Below, one piece after another: positions 24,447-37,040 of a stretch of 64,000 nucleotides of DNA. Both the position numbers and the translations under genes were made by a program. Origin of the DNA: Sanguinoderma infundibulare (Eukaryota > Basidiomycota > Agaricomycetes > Polyporales > Polyporaceae); assembly GCA_032821775.1 (NCBI GenBank), contig JAVLRN010000006.1, positions 3,038,001 to 3,102,000 on the forward strand, in the 5' to 3' direction. The notes beneath the pieces were generated by a model, which saw only the letters and a list, made by a program, of their open reading frames with translations, was not told the DNA's origin and did not search any database. How positions within the stretch are numbered: position 1 is the stretch's first letter; every line of letters begins with the position of its first letter.

Positions 24447-26794
24447 ATGGCAAAGAGCAACGCGTTCCGCAACCTCGCCGTTCTTTCCCTCGTCGCCATC
24501 GCCCCGTTCTCCCTCGGCAAGATTGGCCCGGTCACCGACCTGAAGATCACGAACGCCGTCATCTCCCCGGACGGCTTCGCTCGCAACGCGGTTCTGGCTG
24601 AAGATACCTTCCCCGGTCCACTCATCGTCGGAAATGAGGTACGTTCACTCGCGACATCCGTGCTCATTTGCTCTTGATCCACGTCTGCCTTCCGGCTCTT
24701 AACAGGGCGATTTCTTCAAGATCAATGTCAAGAACACGCTCGTCGACAAGTCCATGCTGACGGCCACCGGCATTGTAAGTCCCCTTTCGAAATTACGTCG
24801 TTCGGAGTCGGCACTAAGTACGTGTTGTATGGCAGCACTGGCACGGCATCCCTCAACGCACCACCAACTGGGCGGATGGAGCCAGCTTCGTCACACAATG
24901 CCCCATCGTTTCTGGGTCGGCATTCGAATACCGCTTCGACACAACGAATATCGCCGGTACGTCAAATCTGAGGACCTTATTCCGGAGCGGACATTCATTT
25001 ACTCACACGCACGTCGACAGGGACGTACTGGTACCACAGTCACCTCGAGGCTCAGTACTGCGACGGGCTGCGGGGGCCAGTCGTGATCTACGACCCGAAC
25101 GACCCGCACGCGCACCTGTATGATGTCGACGACGGTATGCGGCTGACAATCCTCCGGCGTTCGCGAGATGCTCACCAGTCTACAGAAACCACCGTCATTA
25201 CGCTCGCAGACTGGTACCATGTCACCGCTCCTGCCTGGATTGCTTCGGGTCTTGCTCCGTAAGTTTGGGTCTTAGTGTTCACGAGCACATTTTGACGCTG
25301 GCGCGACCTGCAGGAGGGCGGACTCCAACCTGATCAACGGAGTGGGACGCTGGTCGCAGAACGCGACGTCAGAGCTGGCAGTCATCCGGGTGACGCAGGG
25401 AAAGCGGTGTGTGCCATTTCTTGATCGTTCGGTCCCCGAATCGTCTGATCGTGGGCCATATTCTCTCCAGCTACCGGTTCCGCCTCGTCAGTATCTCCTG
25501 CGATCCCAACTACAAATTCTCGATCGCGGGGCACTCCATGACCGTCATTGAGGCTGACGGTCAGAACACCGTCCCGCTCACTGTCGATGAGATCCAGATC
25601 TTCCCGGCTCAGCGGTACTCGTTCGTTGTAAGCTCGCGTCGTCTATCTCCGAGCTTCATTTGGCGTTGACGTTTCGCTTGGATTCCGGCAGTTGAACGCG
25701 AACCAGGAGATCAACAACTACTGGATCCGCGCTCTCCCGAACGTCATGCTAAACGACAGTGCGCTGGGTCACGCAAATGGGATCAACTCTGCTATTCTGC
25801 GCTACGAGGGCGCGCCGGAAGAGGAGCCCGAGGAGCAGGAGGTGAAGTCCGTCAACCCCCTCTTCGAGCACAACTTGCACCCCTTGACGAACCCTGCCGC
25901 GGTATGTACCGTCTTATCTGCAATCCTCGACGTATGCTGATTGACGCTGCGCCACACAGCCTGGGGAACCTCGCGTCGGCGGCGTGGACTACGCTCTGAA
26001 CCTCGTTCCCGGTTTTCAACGTTTCGTACGTTTCATTCTGCATCCTAGGCATGCGGGCACTCATCGAGCAAACTTTAGAACAAAAGCACGTTCGCCTTCA
26101 GCCTCGGCGGCAACTCATACGTGAACCCGGAACTCCCCGTCCTCCTGCAGATCCTGAGTGGCGCGCAGCGGGCACAGGACCTCCTCCCCAAGGGGAGCGT
26201 GTACGGCTTGCCGAGGAACGCGACCATCGAGATCACCATCCCGGCGCTGGAAGTAGGCGGCCCGCACCCACTCCACTTGCACGGGGTGCGTGCTCAGTTC
26301 TTCTCTGTAGTGTTTGATATGACGGTTGAACATATGGACATATAGCACTCGTTCTCCGTCGTGCGTAGCGCCGGACAGGCTACCCCGAACTACGTGAACC
26401 CCGTTAGGCGCGACGTCGTGAGCATTGGCAGCGGAACCGACAACGTGACAATCCGCTTCAGGGTGAGCACCCTTGTGTTTCCACCTCCATTTCTGCAGAT
26501 CGCTAACAGTCGTTCTCTGCCTCGCACTTGCAGACCGACAACCCGGGCCCGTGGTTCGTGCACTGTCACATTGACTGGCACCTCGCCTTCGGCCTCGCCG
26601 CCGTGCTCGCCGAGGACATTCTCGACGTCCCTGCCGTGAACCCGGCACCTAGTGAGTAGCAGCATTCCGTACGTTAAGTTGGAGTGCGAACTGAGCTGAC
26701 CGGGTCCTTCGTAGAGGAGTGGTACGACCTCTGCCCGGAGTACACCGAATCCCTGCGCAGCATCCCCGATAGTACTTATCGGCCGCGCGCGTAA
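24447..26794 (+). CDS. lcc: laccase 3 (multicopper oxidase)
   Basis: Thirteen exons: 24447-24638, 24706-24774, 24836-24956, 25021-25134, 25186-25258, 25314-25406, 25471-25627, 25692-25901, 25960-26025, 26079-26285, 26346-26462, 26534-26651 and 26715-26794, giving 538 residues in phase. Signal peptide [19 protein letters not shown] before KIGPVTDL. Signatures: [45 protein letters not shown] and [20 protein letters not shown]. All ligands are kept, with L for F in motif three and V for L in motif four. Exon 9 is 66 nt instead of 57 because a 9 nt near-duplication (TTTCAACG/TTTCGTACG) moves the donor, adding QRF. It shares a 200 nt identical tract with laccase 2, intron included. Confidence 0.92.
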
Positions 26795-27597
26795 GGGGTA
26801 CGCCGTTTCCGTCCTCGCTATCGTTCTCGCTTTCGCTTTCGTTTTGTGTCGACATACGGACAACTCGCTCTCGCTCTGTCTCTTGCTTTCTTTGTGCTTT
26901 GGCTGTCTGTGGGTTTGACATCTAACGGACAGTTGCTCTCGGACTCTTATCGTATGCTATCTATTTATTCTATGCTCGCATCTGTATGTATACCCATGCA
27001 TTTCTCAGAATTACTATGCTCTCTATTGCCTTATAAACTCGCCTTAATGGGGAGGTGACGAGGTCCTGCAGCGGTATTCATCCGTAGTTTCGCCTTTGCC
27101 CTGAGCGTCTACATTACCAAATGCGGCCAATTACTTCATCATATATCAGCCATCCCAAAAAATGATCTCGAGGCAGGTGAGTATCAATACGCTGTGTGTG
27201 TTTGAAGCTGTCCTTGAAATGCAAAATTCCGAGTCTTAAATGCACCTCTGAGTTTTGATGAATGATGAAGGATGAATTCGGAGTCAACTAAGTACTGTAG
27301 TACTGTAGACTGGTCTGCTGGCTACGATTGAGCGACGGTCGTATCTTCGATAATCACGAGCGGGATGAATATGCGGGAGGAAGAGCAGATCCACCAGGTG
27401 TTATGCGAATCTTTCCCGGCCTCCCACCGTTAGCCAACTTTGTCCGGGCTCCTGCCTCCAAATCGTGCCGTCTCCCGCTGGCATTCATTGCAGAGAATTC
27501 GCTTGTTGGGGCGGATGCGTACAGAGGTCGAGACGCAAGGGAACCAGGATGAGGTGCTGTGATCGTCAGTTTTACGCACTTGAATCCCCCGCACGGA
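26795..27597. other. laccase 3 3' flank and spacer
   Basis: 26795-27040 is the conserved laccase 3' flank (TTCGCT words, TCTATTTATTCTATGCTCGCATCTGTATG, CATGCATTTCTC). The rest shows no gene. Confidence 0.55.
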
Positions 27598-28205
27598 TTA
27601 GCTCGACTTACTACTCAATACAGTCCCCTCTGTGCTCCACCTTTCCTCGCCACGAATAGGAGTCGAGGACGATACACTGAGGTCGGCTCTAGGGTTGCGG
27701 GACCTCTGCCGACGTACAGGAGCGCCTGCCAACAAGTGAGTTTATGGAGCCTGAGGACCGCTCCAAAGATAACACGAACGAGCTTTCACGCACCTTCTAC
27801 ATGCACGGAAGCAGTGTGCTTTTTCTTCCGCTCCCGCATCTTGCACAGGAAGACCGCAGAAGTCACGCAGATCGCCACCAGGGCCGTCACAACGACGATC
27901 CCAATAACAGCGCCGATGCTGAGCTCCCCTGCGGGATCTGAACCGCTGTCTCCACCATTTCCGCCGTTCCCGTTGCTTATGCTGCCATTTCCGTTGTTGT
28001 CGATGACGGTCCCACCGTTCCCGCCGTTTCCGCCATTCCCGCGACCTTCAAGAATGTTTAGATACCAGCGTCCCAGTGGCATAACGGCCGAGTTTGGGAT
28101 GGGCGACGGGGAGATGGGATGAACCTGCACCCCAGAATAGGAGGAAATTCGCGAGGAGGGCATTGCATGGACGGATTCAGAGTGGGTGGCGCTGTTGCAG
28201 CACAT
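27598..28205 (-). CDS. small single-pass membrane protein
   Basis: Exons on the minus strand 28205-27794 and 27725-27598 (68 bp intron, GTGCGT donor, TTGGCAG acceptor) give 179 residues. A Gly/Asn-rich stretch (about 54-85) is followed by one strong membrane segment (about 98-121, AVIGIVVVTALVAICVTSAV). Then comes a basic stop-transfer sequence KMRERKKK and a polar tail. No signal peptide is visible, so it may be a signal-anchor protein, or upstream exons may be missing. A TATA-like box lies 57 bases upstream of the ATG, which favours this start. The layout recalls fungal cell-surface sensors, but no named domain was recognised. Confidence 0.5.
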
Positions 28206-28261
28206 GGACTTGGAACGCAGCGAGTAGGCGTCGCTGGCGGCTTTATCACCTTAAAGTTCCG

Positions 28262-28269
28262 TTATATAG
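28262..28269 (-). promoter_or_regulatory. TATA box of the small membrane protein gene
   Basis: CTATATAA on the minus strand, 57 bases before the ATG at 28205. Confidence 0.5.
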
Positions 28270-29469
28270 CACCCACGAAGCTTCCCACAAAAGGGTAATG
28301 AATGACGCAGCTTGCTGTGTCGCCTAGACCACGATCATCATGCTCATAATCGAGGGAGTTTACCTGTGAACTCCGGTCATGTCGGATTCTCGTCGAAGCG
28401 TAGAAGTACGCTCACCACGCAACATGGGAAGTTTACGTATCGTTGGGTAGTGAAATTGCTCGGGTGAGACGATGTCTTCGTATTAGGGATCAGTGTGTCA
28501 GAAGTCTCTCTGGACGGGCTGAACATACTAACGTCAGTTAAATGAGCTGTGGCTTGAAGGTGATATTCCTGGGAACTTTGTAATCAACTTGCAGTGTATC
28601 GATATTGTAGAAAGAAAAAACGTATAACCACCACCTTTAGCGCACAAGTACTGCATCCGCAGGCAACCTCATGGATACCATCTGCGAATACCGAGATATC
28701 CTAGACAGAAATTGCAGTCAGCATCGCCAAGACACAACCTCGGCAGTATCGCACTTCAAGAAGCGTCGATACGCACCCAAATCAAGCGACCAGTCCTTCG
28801 AAACACAGTCCCCATAACAGCATCGGCGAATGCGGAGATGGAGATGAAGAGAGACGAAGTCCATCCCTTCTCACAGATCCATGAACTCGAGACCGATGTG
28901 CAAAGAACACAGCCGCTATCGACGTTCACATCAGATGGCGCCGGGAGTATTTCGAACATCAGATGAACTGGATTCGCATGAATCACGGTTTCGCCTCTTG
29001 AACCAATGCGTTGCGTTGGCAGAGGCCGGGCCCGAGTTCGTTGATACGCGAAGACTCGGATTTTCCGTCCGAATGACCCGGCATCCTGCTGATGCATATC
29101 AATATACAACCAGTGAGCATCGTTCTTCGCACAGGTAGAATAATACTGAACGCGTTACCTTGGCATAGTTTATCAAAACGGGTGAGTCTTGATCTAGTGC
29201 AGCAAGTCGCACAGACTCTTAAGTCCGCCCTTCCAAATGCAAAGTTTAGGTGCACAATTTGAACAATTGGTCATCCTTGAATTCGCAAACAGTGTTATGT
29301 GGTAGCAACAAGCTTTAAAGTCCCTTCCGTGGTGCATAGAGCTAGAAGTACAACAGTAACAGCCAAGGAGAGCTACAAACTAGACGCCCTTCAGCATAAG
29401 TTACAAACGAGAGCGAACTCGGACCGCACCGGGCCGTCAACATTGTCCTTGTCCTTCTCCACCAGCCCC
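28270..29469. other. intergenic, nothing recognised
   Basis: AT-richer than the flanks, with only short overlapping frames. It includes the upstream region of the membrane protein gene and the 3' side of the DUF7330-like gene. Confidence 0.5.
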
Positions 29470-30856
29470 TCAACGCCTCTCGGGGCCAGCACTCATCACG
29501 CTGGCCCGACGCATCGCCTCGTACCGCTCATGCGGGAACCGGCCCTGTGCCTCACCGTTCGGCCCCTTCGCGTCCGTTCCCTGTGCCCACTCCTGCGTCT
29601 TCTTCTCGAGGTACTTCGCCTGCGTCTCGACGTACTGCCCGAACGCCTTACCCTGCGTCTCCAAGAACCGGCCGAGCTTCTCGAAGATCGTCCCGCCCTG
29701 CGCGGGCTCCTCGATCCTGTCCAGCCCGCTGATCCCGATGGTGATGCTCCCGTGGCGCGTGCGGACGAGGCACCGGTCCGCGTTCGCGCCCGCGAGCTCG
29801 CTCAGCTGCTTCGCGCCGTGGGCAGGTATGGAGGAGGAGGAGTGGCGGGAGGCGAGGGGGGACTCGACGAGCACGACGGTCTCGCTGTCGGTCGCGCGGA
29901 TCGTGCGCGCGCGGGCGGCGAAGTGCGGGAGGAAGCGCACGGCGCCGAGCGAGCGCGTGTGCACGACGAGCGGGCCGTCGAACGTCGGGGGCAGGAGGAT
30001 GCTGATGCGCCCGTGGCGCGACTCGACGTGCAGGTCGAGCGAGCGGGACGGACGAACTTCGTGCTGCGAGCCCCCCCCAACGGCAGTGTCAGCAATCGAA
30101 CATGCGCGGATTCCGATCCGAGGAAAAGGAGGGAACGCACCATGTCGACCTTGATGCGCCCGTGGCGCGTCGCGACGTACACGCGCGCGGGCAGCTTGTC
30201 GCCGGGGAAGGGGCTCGCGTTCCCGGGCTCCCTCGACGGCACGGCGAGGTCGAGGGAGATGTGCCCGTGCCGCGTCTGGAAGGACGCGTTCAGCTCCTGG
30301 TAGCACTTCGACTTCCTGAGGCCCTTGTGCTTGCCCCAGACCGAGTCTGGTTTCCGGCGCAGAGTCTTCGACAGCTTCGCCATGGGGGACGGCAGTTCTG
30401 GGTCGATGAAGTACGTTCCTGCATAAACAGAAGCGAGAGTTTTGCGTCAGCATATAGGGTGACGCAACGGCATCAGGGGTCGGTTTGAAGGATCGCCCCG
30501 GTGTTGGATGAACATGAGTGTTAGGATACGACACGTACCAGAGATGGCGTCATGTTTCGAGAATAGCTCGAAGTGGTTCACCGTCTGCGGGTTCGTAGGC
30601 TGGAAGACCGAGACTGCAGGCGACACCGCCGGAGACAGGATCGGCGCACGCGGCGGGGCATAGCTCGAACCCAACGCCGGCGAGTACGGCGGGGGCGGAG
30701 GGAGCGGCTCAACCGAGTGCTGTGGAAGACACTCGACGTTAGTGGGCCCGGCGGTGGTGCTTGGGGACTAAAAGGCATAAGACATACCTGAGGTTTTTCG
30801 GGGAGGGGGGGTCCCTTCATCTGCTCGGGATCGTCGGGGTTGTTGAGAATCATCAT
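29470..30856 (-). CDS. DUF7330-like protein with repeated RHG motifs
   Basis: Minus-strand exons 30856-30788, 30719-30539, 30418-30141 and 30063-29470 give 373 residues in phase. It starts MMILNNPDDPEQ and then has a proline-rich segment. The body contains four copies of a [ST]RHG motif followed by a short beta-strand-like stretch: TRHGHISLDL, TRHGRIKVDM, SRHGRISILL and TRHGSITIGI. This is the pattern I associate with the basidiomycete DUF7330 family. A helical, charged C-terminus follows (about 310-373). No catalytic motif, signal peptide or membrane segment is seen. The function of the family is not known to me. The third acceptor could instead lie a few bases downstream. Confidence 0.7.
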
Positions 30857-31906
30857 GGACGCCGTTCGACGGAGCTTAAGTATGAGACGAAACCGAAAGG
30901 CGAGAGACGTATGTGGGAGTATTGGGAACAAGGGCTCCTGCGGATCGCAGCAGACCTCGCGCAGGGTAATAAAGAGGGCGTCATGCGGAGAGCCACATGT
31001 ACACTGGCAGTGCTCGAGAATCCCAGGAGAGCGTGCACAGCCGCCGCCGAATGACAGTGATCGGCTGCGGAACGCATGCATGCCGTCGACATTACGCACT
31101 CCTCCGCGCTAACCAAAGCCACACATATGCATGAGCAGCTCGTGCGTCGCTCCAGTTCTAGAGCACCCCTGTTTCGAATCGTCTCCGTTTCTTTCGCGAC
31201 AAGCTGTTTTCGAAAGGATGCGCCAAGACAGACATCATTCCGAACATGTCCGGGGCCGTAGCGGTCGAGGATCGAGCTTGGACGAATCGTCAACTTCCCA
31301 TCAAGGCTGTGCACCGTACATACCCGCAACATCGTGTACCTGAACAGTTGGCATAGATGACAAAAACCACACTTGGAAGTGTCGGCTGCGCTGGCGGAAA
31401 CCTTGCTTGGCTTGAAAAGGCGACTAGTTGATCAGATTTATCTGGTTTGCAGAGCGAGATGTTCAACATACAGGATGGTTTTTGAGTGACACTTTCGTTC
31501 GCGGTGGCCCGGCAGCAGAGAGCGCGCCAATTCCGACGACGTACGTGTCTGAATAGTGAACATTGACCGAATGTGCCGGGCGGGGGCGGAGGAGGATGGG
31601 GAAGAGAAGAGCGAGCGAGCACTCGGGGCCAGCATGTCCTTGGGATTCAATTATGACGGTCCGAGAAACCATTCCGAACAGGAAAAGTTTAAAGCGGTGT
31701 GGTTGGTTGGTATCTACAGATGTATGTAGTATCAGTACAAAACGACAAAACGCTCGATTACCATGACGCTCTCAATAAGGATACGAATAGCGATAGCGAT
31801 ACAGTCCGTGACAACCGCCGTCAGCACCAGTGCACCACCACCACTGTAAGCATGTAAGCATGTAACTCTTCCCTTCCTCTACTCACGCTCTCTCGCGCCT
31901 GCAGGC
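30857..31906. other. intergenic, nothing recognised
   Basis: Short overlapping frames on both strands only. It holds the promoter of the DUF7330-like gene and the 3' side of the RXT3-like gene. A small GTAAGCAT direct repeat lies near 31847-31862. Confidence 0.5.
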
Positions 31907-34900
31907 TCACGACGTCACGCCGACCTGCACCCACTTCCACTGCCGCGCCTCGAGCTTCCAGCCCTTGCGCATCCCGTTCACGACCTCCGCGCTCACGACG
32001 CTGATCCCGTCCGCCCCAAACTCAAAGTTCTCCTCGCCCACGTCCCGGTGCAGGATCTGGATCGGCCCGCCCCCGTCCCCGTCCTCGCTCGACAACGACG
32101 ACGATGACGCGCGCTCGACCTGGCTAGGTGCAGCAGGGGTATTTTTCGACGGCGGCTTCGCGTCCGGGGCGTCCTTCTCGGCGTTGCCGTTCACGCCATT
32201 CGCCTGTGGAGGCTCGCCTTCGGCGGGCGTAGTGGTCGTTTTGCTGATTTCGGCGGACGCGTCCGCAGGCTCGACGTCCTTCGCTTTCGACGAGGATTTC
32301 GGCAGCTTGCCCTGCGTGCCGCCCGCGTTCGTCAGGAGCGCGATGACATATCGCCGACCGCCGCTGCTCCCAGGCGCTGCTGCCGCTGTCTCGGCCGCGT
32401 TCTCCTTGTCGCTCTCGAGCTCGCTCGACGGGATCTGGCCGCGCTGGGAGATGAGGAAGCTCTCCCAGAGCGTCTCGACGACCACGGCACGCTGCTGCCG
32501 GACGAGGTCATCGTCGCTGTTGTCCTCCGTTGGGGAAGGGGACGCAGAGTTGTCGATCGCGCCAAGTTTCCTGCGTTTCGCTGGACGGCTCTCGAGGGGG
32601 GACGGCGGGAACAGGACTGTCCTCAGCGCGTCTGGGTGGTACTTGAATCTACGAGATCATGTCACTTTTAAGCGTGCCCTCGCAGATCGAATAACAAGAC
32701 GGACATACCCAATCTCCGGCCAACTCAAGTCGGTCCCGAAGACCATGACGCGCGTCGCACAGAGCTCCTCATCTTCCTGGTCTATTTGGACTTGTACCGT
32801 GCTCTCCCCATCTGCGAAGGCCCCATTAAACAGCACCCGCCGCTTCCGGCTCGAGCGCGGCCCGCATCCCAGCGCAGACCGCCGCTCCGCGTACTCGAGC
32901 ATCCGCTGCGAGCGATTCCGCATCCCAAACGAGTGTGCCGTCCCAGGCTAGAACCCCCAAACCGACATCAGTCTTCACGACACCAAACGCAAAGAACAGC
33001 GAACACGCACCAAGACGAACTCCGCCTTCAAAATCTCCACGCCCGCCCCGTCGTGCCCGTTCCCCCACCCCGCGCTCAAAAGCTCCCTCCCGTCGTCCTC
33101 CGCCCCCAGATCCTCCACAGCCTCTCCCCGCTCCCTCGCCGCGCGTAACACGTTCCCAAATCCGCCCACAAACCTCGCCTCCCTCGTCAACCGCACCTCC
33201 ATCCTCAAATCCTTCCCCTCCCTCCTCGCCTTCCTTGCCTGGCTCCACGACACCCACCCCGCATGCAGCGCACACAAAAACAAGTCCGAGTCGTCCGTGT
33301 ACACCCGCCTCCCCTCGCGCACCTCGTCCGGCCACGGCCGTCCGTACTGCGCGTGTGCCCCGCTGAACTGCGCGCACAACTGCCGCTGCGCCCCAGACAA
33401 CGGCGGCACGGCGGGGATGAGCGCGCCGCCCCAGATGCGCGGCCGGGCAGGGCGCGTGAGAGGGAGGAAGCGCGCGGGCACGAAAATCGTCGCGCGGATG
33501 TCGAGCGGGTCTGCAGGCGCGCCGGACTCGGTCTGTGCGGGCGGGAAGTCGAGGAAGGGGAAGGGAGTGCGTGGATAGACGAACGTGCCGAGGTTCTTGA
33601 TCGGCAGGACGAGCGTCGCTGGTGGGGAACCGGATCGAGGAAGCAGCAACGCGGCTGGATGTGGCGGCGCGGACTGCGGGTGGAAGGGTGGAGGAGACGG
33701 CCGGCGGGACTGCATGCCCACGGGCACAGGGCCGTACATGTCCTGTGGATGCGGGCGGAGGTGAGGTGGGCCGCCCATCTGGTGCGGATGCGCGCCTTGC
33801 GGTAGATGTTGCTGCGCATGTGGCGGGAGGCCCATCTGGATCTGTGCTGGACCGCCCTTCGCGAGATGTCTTAATTCGCGCTCCCGTTCGTGCTGGAACT
33901 GAGCCGAGAGGTCTGGCGGGAGGGGCGTCGGGCCAATCGGACCCGCCTTGCCACTTTGCAGTTTCGGGTGGCCCTGCTGCACCTCGGGCCCGAACGGCGT
34001 CCCCCCTGCAGAATGCGAATGTAGAGCGGGATGGTGATGGTGCTGCTGAGCGCCGTGCGGGGGACCTTGGACCTCCCTCGTGCGAGCCGAGACGTGCATG
34101 GCCTCGCCATGCATCGCGCGCACCCGCTCCTGCTCCATAATCTCCAAGTCTCGCCACCTGTCCCGCTCCCTCCTCTCCATCTCCCGCTGCTCGCGCTCGC
34201 GCTGCTCCCCCTCCACCCGCTCCATCCTTTCGCGTTCCCGCTGTTCCTTTTCTCTAGCACCTATCCGGGACCTGCGCTGCGGCTCCACACGTTCACCTCC
34301 GTCTACCGCCTTCGCCCGCTCGTCCCGGTCTTTTGCGTTCGTCCTTGACTTACCCGACTGTCTGACCGGGCGCGATTCACGCTCAGGCTTCTGTTCCCTG
34401 GCCTCCCACTCCAGCTCTCGCGGCCCCATCTCCTCCATCCTCCTCCGGCCGGCCTGCTCACGCTCCATCATCAACCGCTCGTCTTCCGGGGTCGGTCCTG
34501 TCTGAGGGGGGAGGAACCGTGACCATACCTGGTCCTGCGGTGGTCCCTGCGACGTCGGAGGGCCCATCACGGCCATACGGCCAGGTGCTGGCGGCGGATG
34601 GTGTGGATGCTCATGCGGAGGTGGAAGCGAGGGCTGACCTTGGCGTATATCAGGATGTCCGACCCCCTGCTGCTGTTGCTGCATCCTCCTCTGCTGCTGC
34701 TTGTGCCACTCCCGTTCCCTCTCCTTCTCCCGCTCGCGCTCGTCCATCTCCGTAATCGACGGCCCAGGCCCGAGTCCAAGCCCGCCCACGCCCACGCCCA
34801 TGAAATCGTGTGCGTGTCGCCGGTAGCCGTCCTGCTGCTGCCTCTCCCGCTCGAGCTCCCGTTCGCGTTCCCTCTCCCGCAGCTCCCGGTCATGCCGCCT

Positions 34901-37040
34901 CATCTCCAGCTGCATCTCCCGCTCCCTTATCTCGCGCTCACGCTCGACCTGCATCTGCTCTCGAGCCTGCACCTCCCGGAGCTCCCGTTCGCGCTGCTGG
35001 GCTTGGGCATGCGCCTGGGCGGCGTGTCGTTCCTGTCGTTCGCGTTCCTTCGCCGCCTGCCTCTCCCGTTCCCGCTCCTTCTCCTTCTCCCTGTCCCGAA
35101 TATCCCGCAAGTCCTTCTCCCTCCTCACCGCCTCCGGCGAGTCCAGGACACTCAAACCTGGCCCGGCACGATCACTGACGCTCCCCCGTCTCTCCCGCTC
35201 GTCTCGCTCCATCCCGACGCGTCCTAGTCCTCGCGCCTCGCGGTCTCGCTCCCTCTCCCGCTCACGTTCACGTTCGCGTTCGCGTTTGTCGGGTGGGATC
35301 ATGCCGGGCGGGTAGCCGAGGAAATGGCCCAGCGGACGGCCTGAACCAGAGGCAGAGGCAGGACCGGGGCTAATGGGAGTCGAAGGCATTGATGCCAGCG
35401 AGGACCCCGGACCCCCAACGACACCAGGCCCGGAGACGCCCGCGAGCGTGCGGGGTCTCCCCACCGTGACGAGGCCCGGGCCGGTGTCCCGCTCGCGTTC
35501 CCGCTGCTCGCGCTCGAACAGGGCACGCTCGTGCTCACGCAGCTCCCGGTCCCGATCGCGCTCTCGATCGTCATAGAGCGGCGGGCGTTGCAGGCTGGCC
35601 ATCACCGGCGACGCCGTGCTCGACAACACGCCAGGGCCTGGCCCTGGAGGGGCGTTGCTGCTCGTGCTGCTCCCGCGTCCGCGGTGTCTGTCGTCTCGAT
35701 GGTGACTGTGGTGCGAATGCGGTGGGGAAGGGCCGTGGGTGCCGTACATGGGAGGAGGGGGTTCGCCGATGCGCAGGCTCATGCCTGCACCGGCCGATGA
35801 GGGCGGAGGAGGGGGGCCAGGTGGCGCGTGCATGGGAGGCCCGCTTGGAGGGACGCCAGGGCCTACGGGAGTTGGGAACAACGGGATGCTGCCTTGTCCA
35901 GGGCCGTGACTTGAATGGTGACTGTGAGGAGGGGAAGCGTGGATAGACCGCCCAGGAGGCGGAGCCACGTACATGGACGACGGCGTGCTCGGATGCGAGT
36001 GGGCATGGTGATGGGAATGAGAGTGGTGGTGATGGGGCTGAGACTTTGGAGGAAGACTGGGCGGACGATGTTCGACGACGAAGGGTTGTATTTGTACGGA
36101 CGAGCTCGGATGCACTGAAATGAAAAGGTCGCACGTCAGCGTCGAGTTCCGCACGAGCGCGTAGATCCCTCAAATAGACATTACCCGCAGCAAAAGAGAA
36201 GAAGAGAACTCCAAAAGATGACTACGGAAAAGAAGAAGCTCAAGATGTGCGCCCGCACAGAATGCGAACAGGTCCGGCTGCGTTCGGACCAAGAAAGTCG
36301 TGGTCGAGACGCCGAACACGCGAACATGCGGGCGTGCGACGTGTTCGTGACGTCCACGACAGAACTCTAGAAGCCGTCAGGTGCGTGATTTTATCACCAC
36401 AGGATTGGCAACCCGCTACGACGCGGCTCCCTCCGCCCGCAATCAATGAAACATCGTAAAGCGACGGGCGAGAGGAGAGGCGCGGCGCGGGACGGGAGCC
36501 GAACAAGACCTCGACAGGGAACAGGGACACAGCCGCGAAGGGACAAGACGGACAGAGTGGCAGAACAATGTATGATACGCGACACTCACCCGGCGGCGGG
36601 CCCAGCCGATCATGCGGGTGGGGCAGAACCTCCCTCCTCGATCCATGTCCTCCAACCTCGTAGGGCTCTGATAGCAACGTCGACGGTGGCGGCAGGTGGT
36701 GTCGCTGCGGGAAGTCGGCGAGAGGCGCCCCGTACGCTTGGGCGGCGTGACGCGGGGGGCTTGGCGGGCGAGAGTGGTGATGAGGCGGGGGCGACCTGCG
36801 ATAGGCAAGCGGCTGCTGGGGGTGCGCGTGCGAGGGATGGGGGAGGTCTTGGAGGGGCCGGTCGCGGTCTCGTAATTGGTCGCGAGGCCGGTCGAGGGTA
36901 GGGGAGTGATGAGGTGGACGCTGAGGGGGCGGTTGCTGCTGCTGCTGCTGTGCTTGCTGCTCGTGGGGCTGCTCATGGCGGGCCTGGCGGCGCTGGCGGT
37001 CGTCTGAGGGGGAGTCGTGGAGAAGGGCGGCGACGTTCAT
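31907..37040 (-). CDS. rxt3: RXT3-like histone deacetylase complex subunit
   Basis: Minus-strand exons 37040-36590, 36114-33011, 32947-32709 and 32648-31907 give 1,511 residues in phase. Residues 1-280 are rich in H, P and Q. About 300-930 is dominated by arginine/glutamate runs (RERERERE, REREMQ), predicted to form long helices. The conserved region lies at about 985-1300: FVYPRTPFPFLD, RPRIWGGALIPAVPP, RVYTDDSDLFLCALHAGW, GMRNRSQRMLEYAERR and WPEIGFKYHPD. The YTDDSD...ALHAG motif is what I associate with Rxt3, a subunit of the large Rpd3 histone deacetylase complex. A low-complexity acidic tail follows, ending KWVQVGVTS. The first intron is 475 bp, longer than the others (about 60 bp), and could hide a small exon. 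Nuclear role inferred from the family. Confidence 0.7.

Noticed and set aside
32826..34157. A 443-codon minus-strand frame overlapping the RXT3-like gene
   Set aside because: It is a different frame of the same strand; the RXT3-like frame splices in phase and carries the conserved motifs.
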